Positions 1 through 7,499 of a stretch of 34,592 bases of DNA are shown here, piece after piece. Position numbers and translations under genes: made by a program. The DNA comes from Chthoniobacterales bacterium (GTDB lineage Bacteria; Verrucomicrobiota; Verrucomicrobiia; Chthoniobacterales; UBA10450): NCBI GenBank assembly GCA_013821455.1, contig JACDGS010000042.1, forward strand, positions 1 to 34,592, in the 5' to 3' direction. Within the stretch, counting starts at the first letter, position 1. Each line of letters begins with the position of its first letter. The notes beneath the pieces are model-generated. The model worked only from the letters and a program-made list of their open reading frames with translations. It ran no database searches and was not told where the DNA came from.

Positions 1-293
1 GGGGATCTGATTATTTACCTTGCGAGCTGCCGCCAGCGTCGCCCAGAGAAGTATGATCGCGTATCTTCCTTCCTAGCCTAACGAGTAAAGGCCCGAAATA
101 TTAACATTGGACAATCTCTTTCAGAGAGGTCTGTGCGGATTGACATTAATGGCGGCGCCGAGCCTCCTGTTCAGAAGCTAACATGCACAGACCGACCCCT
201 TGTTCCTCCGCGATTCCTTCTTGGCCATGGAGGGTTACGATTAGCGACATAAGGAAACTTACACGGTTCAACGGCGACTCAGCCAATCTGACT
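1..293. other. Intergenic stretch at window edge
   Basis: No open frame that I can support lies here. The only recognisable element is one exact copy of the 15-mer CCTAACGAGTAAAGG at 77-91. The stretch lies downstream of the minus-strand restriction endonuclease gene. I see no clear terminator hairpin with a T-run. Confidence 0.5.
77..91 (+). repeat. Exact copy of 15-mer CCTAACGAGTAAAGG
   Basis: First of seven exact copies of this word in the window (others at 2940, 3945, 5645, 7884, 16992 and 22143). Here it lies in non-coding sequence with no gene close by on its left. Confidence 0.9.
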
Positions 294-1382
294 CTAACTA
301 TCCGAAGAAGCGCCTTGCAGGATTGATAGCCATTTCTGGAAGCTGATCAGTCGTCCGTTTTCGATATGTGCTCTCACGGCTGCTGAACCTTCAGATTGCG
401 CCTCGCGATAGACGACGTTTACCGCAGCTGGGTTGAGATGAACCACATGGGTGAAAAGAGGTGCGTTTTGCCGGCGTCTCTCGCAGGCGGCACGCAGACG
501 CGCAGCGTCGAATTCATTCGTGATGAGCACGTAGGCGAAATCTTGGCCAACTGCTTCGAGGCGTTCGTAGGTTTGGAAGTCGCTCATGAATTGCTCTTCG
601 CGGTCGGCGCGAATACTCCACTTGGCAGTTGCCAAGGTCCGATACTTTTCCTGGATGAGCCCGAGATCAACTTTCTTGATCTTTTCATTCGGAGCGGGCT
701 GGTGGAAGCCAGGTAAGTCGTGAAGCGCAATGCGGGTTTTCACTTCCAGCGGAATGTTGAAATTCAAGCGAAAGAGGATCGCAGCGATGACATCCTCAAA
801 GCCTTCGCCGACGAGATTCTTGCGTTTGTTCTCTTGCGATAGGTGGGTGTGGATGCGTCGGGTAAGACTAGCAATTACCTCAGCAGGCGGTTCTGGGTTG
901 AGCCATCCTCGCAGTGTTTCGCGAATGATCGCAGCTAGCTCGGGGTCTTCTCCTGGTTCTGGAAAGGAGCGACCGGCATAAGGTTCGCGTTGACGCTCGT
1001 AACTCTCGCTCCGGCCAGTTATAAGTCTCGTCGCGAGGTCTTTTACCGCCTGCCGGAAGAGCCAGTCGATCTCGTCGGCTAACTTTGCTGGAACAAGGTC
1101 AAACTCTTGTGAGAGCCAATCGTGAAAGGCTAATGAGCGGGCGTACCACGAGCGCCCCGGTTGGGCTTTATCTGATTCATAGCAATGGGCCAGCGCGGTG
1201 GTTCGATCGATCCACAACAGCAACCGGTAGACATGCTGCCAGGCGTTAGCGGGCGTCACGGGTCCAGCGGTTTCAAAATACCGCGCCAGAAGACGTGCGC
1301 GGTTTCCGGCGCCGAACGCTCGGGCCACCGCTTCTTTCGGCGCTTTGTCAGACGAGCCTAGTGCCTGATCGCTGTCGCTCAT
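294..1382 (-). CDS. Type II restriction endonuclease, CCGG-family (NgoMIV/Cfr10I/BsaWI-like)
   Basis: This 362-residue protein is predicted to cut double-stranded DNA at a specific site as the nuclease of a type II restriction-modification system. Residues 239-261 hold the key signature: Asp239 in KKVDLG, then ATAKWSIRADR with Lys254, Arg258, Asp260 and Arg261. From memory, NgoMIV carries the motif CKWTxRSDR, where the Lys is catalytic, the Arg/Asp/Arg residues read the CCGG core, and a catalytic Glu follows 14 residues after the Lys; here Asp268 is at exactly +14. GEGFED (192-197) may supply the upstream acidic residue. The N-terminal half is helical-looking and unrecognised. The gene starts 7 bp after the methyltransferase stop, on the same strand, so the two are co-transcribed. 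No clear Shine-Dalgarno precedes the ATG; the bases just before it are CTAACGA. The fold assignment is strong, the exact target site is unknown. Confidence 0.8.
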   Translation of the reverse strand: MSDSDQALGSSDKAPKEAVARAFGAGNRARLLARYFETAGPVTPANAWQHVYRLLLWIDRTTALAHCYESDKAQPGRSWYARSLAFHDWLSQEFDLVPAKLADEIDWLFRQAVKDLATRLITGRSESYERQREPYAGRSFPEPGEDPELAAIIRETLRGWLNPEPPAEVIASLTRRIHTHLSQENKRKNLVGEGFEDVIAAILFRLNFNIPLEVKTRIALHDLPGFHQPAPNEKIKKVDLGLIQEKYRTLATAKWSIRADREEQFMSDFQTYERLEAVGQDFAYVLITNEFDAARLRAACERRRQNAPLFTHVVHLNPAAVNVVYREAQSEGSAAVRAHIENGRLISFQKWLSILQGASSDS

Positions 1383-1389
1383 TCGTTAG

Positions 1390-2478
1390 CTAATAGAACA
1401 ACTTTCCGACGGTTTGTGCTACGCGATCCGTGAGGGCGATCTGACAAGTCGGCGAGGATTCGATGAGGATTGCTTTTCGCCCCATATCCGCGGCGACTTC
1501 GCCCGTTGTGCCGCTGCCCGCGAAAGGATCGAGCACGGTATCGCCTTCCCGAGTGGTAGGAAGTAGCATTTGGCGCACAAGGGCCTTGGGCCACATAGCG
1601 ATGTGCCGGTAGGGAGAAGCTTCCGGGTTTACCCGCCAAACCGGGTCCAACTCACTGTCGCCGTCGGAATGGACGTTCCCAGAGGTCTGCCAAACAGAAC
1701 CTGAATTCGCTCGGTCCCCCGCCCGCGTGCTGGCACGAGACGGCACATCGATGGCTGAGCGGTCGAAGTAGTAATTCGGACGCTTGCTGAAGAGGAAGAT
1801 AAACTCGTAGTTTCGCGAAGGACGATCGCGGGTGGGTTCTGGCATGGCGTTGCCTTCTGCCTTTTGGGATTCAATCTTCACCAGAGACTTTGCCCAAATG
1901 ATCGTTCTGCGGCAGATCCATTGCGGTCCGGGCGGCGCGCCGACGAAACGTCGGAAATCAGGATCTGTCATGGCGAGTTGAAATCTTTGAGGGACGCCCA
2001 TCTCCGACTTGTGGGCGATCCCGGTAACGTAATGTTTGAAGAACTCGGGTTGCTTTCGCAGAGCATTCGCGTAGCCCTTTCCACCTGCGGCAAAGCGCCC
2101 GCTCGATCCGTTAGGCGCATTAGTGGTCCCCTTCTTGCCTTGTTTGTTGTTAAACGTATCCGCGAGATTCACCCAGAGGCAGCCATCATCGCGAAGAGTG
2201 CGCGAGACCTCGTCAAAGACATAGAGCAGATGCCTGACGAACTCATTGGGATGCGTTTCGTGCCCAAGCTCGCCGGTCCATCCGTCCGGCCATTTAGTGG
2301 TCGTTCCATAGCGTCGCAGGAGGTAAAACGGCGGTGAGGTAACGCAGGCCTGCACACTGGCTGTGGCAACAGTTTTCAAGCCCTGCAGCGCATCAGCGTG
2401 TAGAATACGGATCGGATTGTCTGAAGTGCCATAGCAATTCGGCTCCTCCTTTACGCGGACGCTCCGTATTTTCCTCAC
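1390..2478 (-). CDS. Site-specific DNA methyltransferase, beta class, probably N4-cytosine
   Basis: This 362-residue enzyme should transfer a methyl group from S-adenosylmethionine to an exocyclic amino group in a specific DNA site, protecting it from the adjacent nuclease. The catalytic motif IV reads TSPPF (48-51) near the N terminus. The SAM-binding motif DPFAGSGTTGE lies near residue 320. This order (catalytic motif first) defines the beta class, and SPP(F/Y) is typical of N4-cytosine methyltransferases such as M.Cfr9I, whereas N6-adenine enzymes usually carry (D/N)PPY. The segment between them (WTGELGHETHPNEFV, then CLWVNLADTF) is also typical of this family. It is the first gene of the pair, which fits the need to methylate before the nuclease appears. 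Since the partner nuclease looks CCGG-specific, the inner or outer C of that core is the expected target. I see no C-protein controller gene. Confidence 0.92.
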   Translation of the reverse strand: MRKIRSVRVKEEPNCYGTSDNPIRILHADALQGLKTVATASVQACVTSPPFYLLRRYGTTTKWPDGWTGELGHETHPNEFVRHLLYVFDEVSRTLRDDGCLWVNLADTFNNKQGKKGTTNAPNGSSGRFAAGGKGYANALRKQPEFFKHYVTGIAHKSEMGVPQRFQLAMTDPDFRRFVGAPPGPQWICRRTIIWAKSLVKIESQKAEGNAMPEPTRDRPSRNYEFIFLFSKRPNYYFDRSAIDVPSRASTRAGDRANSGSVWQTSGNVHSDGDSELDPVWRVNPEASPYRHIAMWPKALVRQMLLPTTREGDTVLDPFAGSGTTGEVAADMGRKAILIESSPTCQIALTDRVAQTVGKLFY

Positions 2479-2696
2479 TGAGTTAGACTATGTAGACACC
2501 GGGGGGTTGGGTCAATGCTTGCCGTCTAAACGGCAAAGCAGGGCGCTGCTGCCGGCATCTACATCCGCCCTTTTCGTGATCTCGACCGAAAGGAAGTGCA
2601 TACCACATCAGTGTAAAGCGCGGGGAGGATGTCGGCCCGGTGACGGTGAAGGATTTGATCGCGACGCTGGCGCGCGACCTGGCGATCTTAGATTGA

Positions 2697-2792
2697 GGAT
2701 TCGTCCTTCCCTGTGGGACTCTTCTTTTCGTCTGACTCTAAGTCCCAGTGCTAAAGCACGGGGCTACGAATCAGGAATCGTCCCACGGGACT
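2697..2792. repeat. REP-like palindromic unit
   Basis: Outer arms TCCCTGTGGGAC (2707-2718) and GTCCCACGGGAC (2780-2791) are largely complementary. Between them is a second small palindrome around CAGTGCTAAAGCACGGG. The composition resembles the short dispersed palindromes of GC-rich soil bacteria. No second copy was found in this window. Confidence 0.4.
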
Positions 2793-2889
2793 TATCATTT
2801 GCCTTCTGCGCGATCTTTTGTGCGCTGGGGATCTAGCACTTCCTTTGAGATCGAACTTGAGGGTGAAACGAAAAGCACTCTCCTGATCC

Positions 2890-2955
2890 CCTGCCCCTTA
2901 CCATGTGATTTCCGATCTCGATGAAAGCCCGGAAGCTACCCTAACGAGTAAAGGA
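2890..2955 (+). repeat. 66-bp dispersed repeat, copy 1 (contains the 15-mer)
   Basis: This segment matches 3894-3960 over its whole length with a few substitutions and one indel. Shared blocks include CCTGCCC, CGATCTCGATGAAA, and the terminal CCCTAACGAGTAAAGGA; the exact 15-mer is at 2940-2954. It shows that at least two copies of the word are carried on a longer repeated unit. Confidence 0.8.
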
Positions 2956-3011
2956 CTCTTGTGCACGAATTGGATTACAACAATCTAACGGGCGGTATAG
3001 GAAGAGTAGTT

Positions 3012-3113
3012 ATGGCAAAAGATATCGGGAAAAATTCAGGCGAGACGCGGTCAAAGGCCGCACGAAATCAACGAAGCCGACGACGTAAAACGCAACCCGG
3101 CGCCCCGGGATAA
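3012..3113 (+). CDS. Small basic peptide of 33 residues
   Basis: An ATG at 3012 opens a 33-residue frame closed by TAA. It is preceded by a good ribosome-binding sequence, AGGAAGAG, 5-6 bases upstream. The product starts MAKDIGKNSG and has a strongly basic C-terminal half (SRRRKTQ) with no hydrophobic core, so it is cytosolic and could bind nucleic acid. I do not recognise a family. It sits alone between repeat sequence and the DUF3597 gene. A 63-codon minus-strand frame covers the same bases (3010-3201), but its product lacks any recognisable feature. The call rests mainly on the ribosome-binding site and the skewed composition. Confidence 0.4.
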   Translation: MAKDIGKNSGETRSKAARNQRSRRRKTQPGAPG

Positions 3114-3277
3114 AGTTTCGTGGGCGGAAATAAATCGAAAAATAAGAAGCCTTAAGGCGGGCATTTTCCTGAATCACCCATTTAACCTCCCCGTCACTCA
3201 CGATTAGTGAGGACAGTGGTGCTGGCCTTCGACGCCACTTTATAACTCAGCTGGAGGCATAGATAGAAAGACAAATT

Positions 3278-3748
3278 ATGGGACTCTTCAATACCTTGAT
3301 GACGAAAATCTTCAGTTTTGCTAGCAGCGGATCGGCGACTACCGCACCGGGATCATCTTCCGGCCAGGGTCAAACGGCGGGGAACGCCGTCGCTTCTCAG
3401 AATCCAACGGCGGCGACTTCAGCACCCGCAGCTGCTAGCACAGGCACAGGTGCAGCGCAGCCTCAGGCCGCTGCCGCCCCCGCTTCGCAAGTGGATGTCG
3501 GAGCCGTGCTGGATGCGCTGGCGAAAAAGAATCCCGAGAAGCTTGATTGGAAAAACTCGATCGTTGATCTAATGAAACTCGTCGGTATGGACAGCAGCCT
3601 TTCGGCGCGCAAAGAACTGGCGCAGGATCTCCATTATACCGGGGACACGAGCGATTCCGCCGCCATGAATGTATGCCTGCATCAGGAAGTCATGTCGAAA
3701 TTGGCGGATAACGGCGCCAAGATTCCCCAAGACCTGTTAAAGAAATAG
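3278..3748 (+). CDS. DUF3597 domain protein
   Basis: The product has 156 residues. The first 12 (MGLFNTLMTKIF) are an amphipathic stretch typical of this family, followed by a low-complexity Ala/Ser/Thr/Gln linker to about residue 70. The conserved domain then runs from VDVGAVLDALAKKNPEKLDWKN to the end, including a KELAQDLHYTGD block and a C-terminal MSKLADNGAKIPQDLLKK. This matches DUF3597 proteins, which are of unknown function and often have this short-head, linker and domain layout. A purine-rich GGAGG lies upstream at about 3252, rather far from the ATG, so the exact start is only moderately supported; the MGLF start is typical of the family. No partner genes are apparent. Confidence 0.85.
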   Translation: MGLFNTLMTKIFSFASSGSATTAPGSSSGQGQTAGNAVASQNPTAATSAPAAASTGTGAAQPQAAAAPASQVDVGAVLDALAKKNPEKLDWKNSIVDLMKLVGMDSSLSARKELAQDLHYTGDTSDSAAMNVCLHQEVMSKLADNGAKIPQDLLKK

Positions 3749-4360
3749 ACTCGGCTGAGGGCGAATTAGGACGCGATCGGCTTATCGCGGGGGCAGCTAC
3801 AATCCACAGCTTCCCTTAGCGCGCGAGAACCTTTGACTGGGTGCCAATTTACAACCTCGGGGATAAGATGGTAATAGGCTCTCCGAAGCCCAGCCTGCCC
3901 TTCCCCATGTCATTTTCGATCTCGATGAAAAGCCCCGAAGTTGCCCTAACGAGTAAAGGATCAGCGCGCCGCTAGCCGTATTCACACGCCAAAATTCTCC
4001 AACTCTCGGATCCCAATCCCTTTCTAGTTCTGACTCGACAGGAATAGTGCACGCGCCGACTTGCAAGACGATAATAGTCGATGAAAGCCGCCTCCAAACC
4101 GTTGCGGGCGAACCAGCCGAGATCTCGTCCGGAATGGCGAAGGTGCACGAGCTGCTGGACGACTCAGTTATTCGTCGACCGGCTCCAAGGCAGCTCGCAA
4201 GGTCGAGACGAGCCCTGAAGTCGGGTCTCAAAGCAAGTTCGCTAGTTTGAAAAAAACAGGGACAAGACTCGGGTTCGCGACGAAGTATCCTGAGGTGCGG
4301 AAAGAAAATAGCATCCTTTTCCTTAGACCGCACGGATCAACAACAAAGAAAGGCCACTTT
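3749..4360. other. Intergenic region with dispersed repeat
   Basis: It holds copy 2 of the 66-bp repeat (3894-3960). Frames of 67 codons (4047-4250, plus) and 178 codons (3797-4333, minus) cross it, but neither product shows a recognisable domain, signal peptide or ribosome-binding site, and they overlap the repeat or each other. I treat it as non-coding, possibly with decayed gene remains. Confidence 0.45.
3894..3960 (+). repeat. 66-bp dispersed repeat, copy 2 (contains the 15-mer)
   Basis: Partner of 2890-2955, in the same orientation and about 1 kb away. The exact 15-mer lies at 3945-3959. The DUF3597 gene lies between the two copies. Confidence 0.8.
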
Positions 4361-5419
4361 ATGAAACTCGCACGCTTGCTCGGATTAACTCTCTTTATTT
4401 CTCTGGAGGCTGGGGCCCAGACTAATAGCTACACAGCGTCACCTATTATCGATAACACGATCGATCAGTATCTCATTAACCCGTGGGGCATGTCGCGTCC
4501 TGTCAGTTCGGCCCTGGGTGAAAACGAATGGTGGCTCTCGGACAATGCTACTGGCGTCACCACTCTCTATTCCGTCAATAAGAGCGGCATCCAAACTTTG
4601 TCGCCGCTGGTGATAAGTATTCCGCCCGCGTCCGGCACAGGCAAAGGAAGTCCCACGGGCACTGTCTATAACGGCACCGGCGGCCCCGGCCCGGGCGTGA
4701 ATAACTTCACCTTTGCTACGCTCGATGGCACTATCTCGAACTGGAACGCCGGGACGAAGCCGGCGCCGGGTGGAACGAGCTGCTACGAATGTCACGTTGC
4801 TTCGGCTACGGTCGAAGTGAACCATTCCAGCACCGGCGCTTCCTACTTTGGTCTAACCGTCGCCACGAACGCCACTACCGGCGCGCCCGCTTATTACGCG
4901 ACTAATTTCGGCAACGGCAAAGTGGAAGCCTATGACGCGGGCACCTTTGGGCCGGTCAGGTTAACGGGAAAGTTTACCGATCGTAACATACCCGCCGGTT
5001 ACAAGCCTTATGGCATTCAAACTATCGGCGCGAATATCTGGGTTACTTTTTTCAATAACACTTCCGGCGGTTATGTTGATGCCTTCGATACCAACGGAAA
5101 AGTCAAGGTGCGTCTCGCCAGCACTAACTTCTCCGAGCCGTGGGGCGTCGCTCTGGCGCCGGCTAACTTCGGGGCTTTTAGTAACATGCTGCTAGTTGGC
5201 AATACGACCAGCGGGATGATTGGCGCTTACAATGCTACTACCGGCGCCTTCCAGGGTTTTCTGCAGGACTCCGCCGGCCATCCCATCCTTATTCCGGGTC
5301 TCTGGGGTATCAGCTTCGGCGACGGGAATAAGAAGTCGGGGCCGATCACTACCCTCTACTTCGCCGCGGGTGGAGATGAATACACCACCGGGGTCTTTGG
5401 CCAGATCACGGCCAACTAG
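4361..5419 (+). CDS. TIGR03118 family secreted protein with a CxxCH motif
   Basis: The product has 352 residues from the ATG at 4361, chosen because it gives a clean signal peptide (MKLARLLGLTLFISLEAGAQ, cleavage about residue 19-20) and follows AAAGAAAGG; the frame is open further upstream to 4247, but those residues look unlike a leader. The mature part begins with the family hallmark INPWGMSRP...WWLSDNATGVTTLY (39-70) and continues with beta-propeller-like blades (ATLDGTISNWN; YATNFGNGKVEAYD; GANIWVTFFN; NMLLVGN). It should be exported. TIGR03118 proteins have no established function. An oddity is CYECH at 141-145, a CxxCH sequence of the kind used to attach haem c; whether haem is bound is unknown. 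There is no obvious operon partner. Confidence 0.85.
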   Translation: MKLARLLGLTLFISLEAGAQTNSYTASPIIDNTIDQYLINPWGMSRPVSSALGENEWWLSDNATGVTTLYSVNKSGIQTLSPLVISIPPASGTGKGSPTGTVYNGTGGPGPGVNNFTFATLDGTISNWNAGTKPAPGGTSCYECHVASATVEVNHSSTGASYFGLTVATNATTGAPAYYATNFGNGKVEAYDAGTFGPVRLTGKFTDRNIPAGYKPYGIQTIGANIWVTFFNNTSGGYVDAFDTNGKVKVRLASTNFSEPWGVALAPANFGAFSNMLLVGNTTSGMIGAYNATTGAFQGFLQDSAGHPILIPGLWGISFGDGNKKSGPITTLYFAAGGDEYTTGVFGQITAN

Positions 5420-5642
5420 AGAGCTGCTCATCTTCCAGCGCGAGGTCCCGCACGTACTGGTGCCGGCACTCCCACACGCGCAGTGCCAGGGCGACGAGCC
5501 TTAGATCGCGGGCAAAACGGCTCTCGGGATCGTCGGCTCGTGGCGCAGCCGCAGCGCGACTGCGCCGCGGGCGAGCGGATCGGTCCTGCAAAGAGATAAG
5601 TCGCTGGTTTTTTTTCGTTCTCACTGGTGCGGAGCAAAACAT
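5406..5642 (-). CDS. Doubtful small protein, 78 residues
   Basis: A 78-codon minus-strand frame whose C-terminal half (DDPESRFARDLRLVALAL, then RVWECRHQYVRDLALEDEQL) looks protein-like: amphipathic, acidic/basic balanced, with no low-complexity runs. The N-terminal 35 residues are a poor Arg/Ala-rich stretch. The ATG is separated by only 2 bases from a reverse copy of the 15-mer, with no Shine-Dalgarno. Its 3' end overlaps the end of the TIGR03118 gene by 14 bases. It may be a real short gene or the remains of a longer one. I do not recognise a family. Confidence 0.25.
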   Translation of the reverse strand: MFCSAPVRTKKNQRLISLQDRSARPRRSRAAAAPRADDPESRFARDLRLVALALRVWECRHQYVRDLALEDEQLSSWP

Positions 5643-5644
5643 TG

Positions 5645-5659
5645 CCTAACGAGTAAAGG
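5645..5659 (+). repeat. Exact copy of 15-mer CCTAACGAGTAAAGG
   Basis: Lies in the convergent gap between the TIGR03118 and YqhA-type genes, about 225 bases past the stop of the former. Confidence 0.9.
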
Positions 5660-5764
5660 ACTTCCGAAGAGAGCGAAGGTCGTTGTCCGGAGACCACGCG
5701 CTTTCGCCCACTGCCGGTTCCTTCATCGCGGCGAAGAGATTTTTTCACCGCGAAACGATTCGCG

Positions 5765-5797
5765 CAAAAAATGAAAGGTAACGTTCTCGTTACTTTT
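5765..5797 (-). terminator. Probable intrinsic terminator of the YqhA-type gene
   Basis: Read on the minus strand, a 10-bp stem with one G-T pair (bases 5788-5797 against 5774-5783, core GTAACG/CGTTAC) closes a 4-base loop and is followed by CATTTTTT. It sits about 65 bases after the stop of the minus-strand gene ending at 5864. The stem is rather AT-rich, so the strength is uncertain. Confidence 0.55.
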
Positions 5798-5863
5798 CCG
5801 CTGGCCACGGGAAACGTGGCGGCCGCGAAGTCAACGGGGCTCGCGGCGACAAGAAAACAGTGA

Positions 5864-6409
5864 TTAATGTTCCACCCGTGCCTGCTGCAGCGCCTTCGCA
5901 CTCGCGGCGGACGCGGTCGCGACTCGGTCCGTCCAGGCTAACATGAAAGCCGAGACCACAAAGGTGAGATGAATCATGACCTGCCAGAAAATCTTGCGGT
6001 CACTCAGGCTGTCGCTCTCAATAAAAGTCTGGAGCAAACGAATCGACGAGATACCGATGAGAGCCGTCGCCAGCTTCACTTTCAACGCTCCCGCATTGAC
6101 GTGCGAGAGCCATTCCGGCTGATCGGGATGATCTTCCAGGTTCAGGCGCGAGACAAAGGTCTCATAACCGCCCACGATGACCATGATAAGCAGGTTGGCG
6201 ATCATCACCACATCGATGAGTCCGAGCACCATGAGCATGATCTGGGGCTCGGTCAGTGCGGCGGCACCCAGGACCAGGTGCCACAACTCGAGAACGAAGC
6301 GATAAACATAAACACCCTGGGCAACGATCAAGCCAAAGTAGAGCGGAGCCTGCAACCAGCGACTGAGAAAGATAAGGCTCCCGAGAGTGCGTGGTGGAGA
6401 CGGTTGCAT
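5864..6409 (-). CDS. yqhA: YqhA/UPF0114 (TIGR00645) family membrane protein
   Basis: The 181-residue product is an inner-membrane protein with four hydrophobic segments: about 26-48 (LYFGLIVAQGVYVYRFVLELW), 58-80 (MLMVLGLIDVVMIANLLIMVIVGGY), 113-128 and 143-160 (VMIHLTFVVSAFMLAW). The family signature is the central block NLLIMVIVGGYETFVSRL followed by HPDQPEWLSHVNAGALKVKLATALIGISSIRLLQTF, which matches the E. coli YqhA family closely. Function is not established for this family. The length is normal for TIGR00645. The gene stands alone; a likely terminator follows it at 5765-5797. The ATG is followed by a short Pro-rich tail, and I see no strong Shine-Dalgarno. Confidence 0.88.
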   Translation of the reverse strand: MQPSPPRTLGSLIFLSRWLQAPLYFGLIVAQGVYVYRFVLELWHLVLGAAALTEPQIMLMVLGLIDVVMIANLLIMVIVGGYETFVSRLNLEDHPDQPEWLSHVNAGALKVKLATALIGISSIRLLQTFIESDSLSDRKIFWQVMIHLTFVVSAFMLAWTDRVATASAASAKALQQARVEH

Positions 6410-6589
6410 AAGTCTAGTAGAGCGGACCTTCAGTCCTACAGCCAGCGCGCTTTTGGGACATTCTCACCTTGGAAATAATTGCTGGTAAGTTGGGGGGAGA
6501 TCGAAGTCATGCCGCCAAGGATTCGATTCCTAGCGAGCTGTGAATTCTAGCTGGCATACCCGGCGTTCAAGTGTTCTGTCTCCAGTTCT

Positions 6590-6847
6590 ATGGACTACAA
6601 CTGGTGCGACTTTCTCGGCTTCCTCGGCGACGGCATCATCATCGTGACCTATGTCATGCTGCAAGCCAGAAAGCTTGCAAGTGAGAATGTCCTCTCTACT
6701 CTTCTGAACGCCGTCGGCGCGAGTTTGATCATTCTTTCCCTGATTTATAAATTCAACTTCGCCGCCTTCATCGTGGAATTTTTTTGGGTCCTGGTGAGCC
6801 TTTACGGCTTGGCCAGATACTTCCTGCGCCGGCAGGAAGCAGGATAG
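6590..6847 (+). CDS. Small three-helix membrane protein (CBU_0592-like)
   Basis: The 85-residue product is almost entirely membrane-embedded, with hydrophobic segments at about 8-24 (FLGFLGDGIIIVTYVML), 35-54 (LSTLLNAVGASLIILSLIY) and 57-77 (NFAAFIVEFFWVLVSLYGLAR). The pattern GxxGxxxxxxxYxxLQ, then NxxGAxLIxxSL, then NxxxFxVExFW matches the small CBU_0592-like membrane proteins found across bacteria, whose role is unknown. It has a short basic C terminus (YFLRRQEAG), which would stay in the cytoplasm. The ATG follows TCCAGTTCT without a clear Shine-Dalgarno. The gene is monocistronic as far as can be seen. Confidence 0.75.
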   Translation: MDYNWCDFLGFLGDGIIIVTYVMLQARKLASENVLSTLLNAVGASLIILSLIYKFNFAAFIVEFFWVLVSLYGLARYFLRRQEAG

Positions 6848-6895
6848 GAGTCTCCTCGCCTCTTCCGGCAGTGTCGGCGCGAAAGAATAGAAATT

Positions 6896-7235
6896 TCAAC
6901 GCATGCTTTCGCTGCGCTCTTTCACGATATTCGCCCTCAGCGCCGTGGAGGAATTTTCGCTCTTCCATGTGATGCCTGACTGAGTCCGGATCGGCTGAGA
7001 CAGCGGGCGGGAGATAACGTTTTCATGAGGAAGCTTTTCTACCTGATCCGGTAAAAGCGCCACACCCAGGCCGGTTCCGACCGCCTCGATGATCATTCTT
7101 TCGAGAGTGACGTCTTCCAGCACCTTCGGGGGGCGAAGCCGGCCTGCTGTGATAACGAAAGCTCGGTTCGCATGCAGAGCTTAATCGCTGCGGCAGTCCG
7201 CGTCTGGGACTTGAAGAGACGATCTCGCCCATCGG
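6896..7235 (-). pseudogene. LysR-type regulator, C-terminal remnant
   Basis: In one frame (about 6896-7180) the minus strand reads AFVITAGRLRPPKVLEDV, TLERMIIEAVGTGLGVALLP and DQVEKLPHENVISRPL, which is the end of the effector-binding domain of a LysR-type transcriptional regulator (the AxGLGVALLPxQ motif is characteristic). Upstream the similarity breaks: a segment reading MGEIVSS lies in another frame, and no helix-turn-helix domain follows before unrelated sequence. Thus about two thirds of the gene is missing and at least one frameshift is present. It is not expected to be functional. Together with the sigma-factor remnant at 7500 it marks a small zone of gene decay. Confidence 0.7.
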
Positions 7236-7361
7236 TCATGTTCACGGCCTAATAGCGGCGCGAACCGTTGTTCAACATCTGCGAGCAGCACGAATCGATC
7301 TGAAATCAGCAAGAGCAATTATTGTTGAGCGTTTTGGAGGAGAAGTGTGCGATAGGAAGAG

Positions 7362-7466
7362 ATGTTCGGTTTCTTTTCTAGTCGCCTCGGCTGCATCGGC
7401 TCTATCGTCGTTTCCATCATCGGCACTCTTGTTCTTCTGGCTCTAACCCGCGGGTGCGCACACTGA
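7362..7466 (+). CDS. Single-pass mini membrane protein, 34 residues
   Basis: An ATG at 7362 with AGGAAGAG placed immediately upstream opens a 34-residue frame ending in TGA. The product starts MFGFFSSRLGC, has one hydrophobic helix (IGSIVVSIIGTLVLLAL, about 12-28) and ends RGCAH. This is the usual layout of tiny one-pass membrane proteins, with basic Arg residues on each side and a C-terminal Cys. Another upstream GTG is closed at once by a stop, so the ATG is the only start. No function can be named. It lies between the two pseudogenes yet looks intact. Confidence 0.55.
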   Translation: MFGFFSSRLGCIGSIVVSIIGTLVLLALTRGCAH

Positions 7467-7499
7467 CCGCCGAGTTATCTAGAACCGGCCGCTAAATAA

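Larger units (their letters stand above)
2479..3011. other. Repeat-rich intergenic region upstream of the RM pair
   Basis: The stretch holds a REP-like palindromic unit (2697-2792) and a 66-base repeat ending in the 15-mer word (2890-2955). Around 2588-2695 one plus-strand frame reads without stops for about 35 residues and ends in VKDLIATLARDLAILD before a TGA, but it has no start codon; it may be the tail of a lost gene. Otherwise I see nothing coding. Confidence 0.45.
5420..5863. other. Convergent intergenic region with hairpins
   Basis: This region separates the plus-strand TIGR03118 gene and the minus-strand YqhA-type gene. It holds one exact 15-mer (5645-5659), a likely terminator (5765-5797), a second small hairpin with a GGAAA loop at about 5805-5819, and a doubtful minus-strand frame (5406-5642). 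Confidence 0.5.

Noticed and set aside
4047-4250. Plus-strand 67-codon frame
   Set aside because: No ribosome-binding site, no recognised family, and it merges into the leader of the TIGR03118 gene. It may be decayed DNA, but there is no positive evidence.
3797-4333. Minus-strand 178-codon frame
   Set aside because: It crosses the 66-bp repeat and much of the next gene's leader region. The product is low in recognisable structure, with Ser/Arg-rich runs and no start signal, so I consider it a chance frame.
6515-6545. tRNA-like TTCGATTCC sequence
   Set aside because: It resembles a T-loop (GATTCGATTCC), but there is no matching acceptor stem, D-arm or anticodon arm around it.
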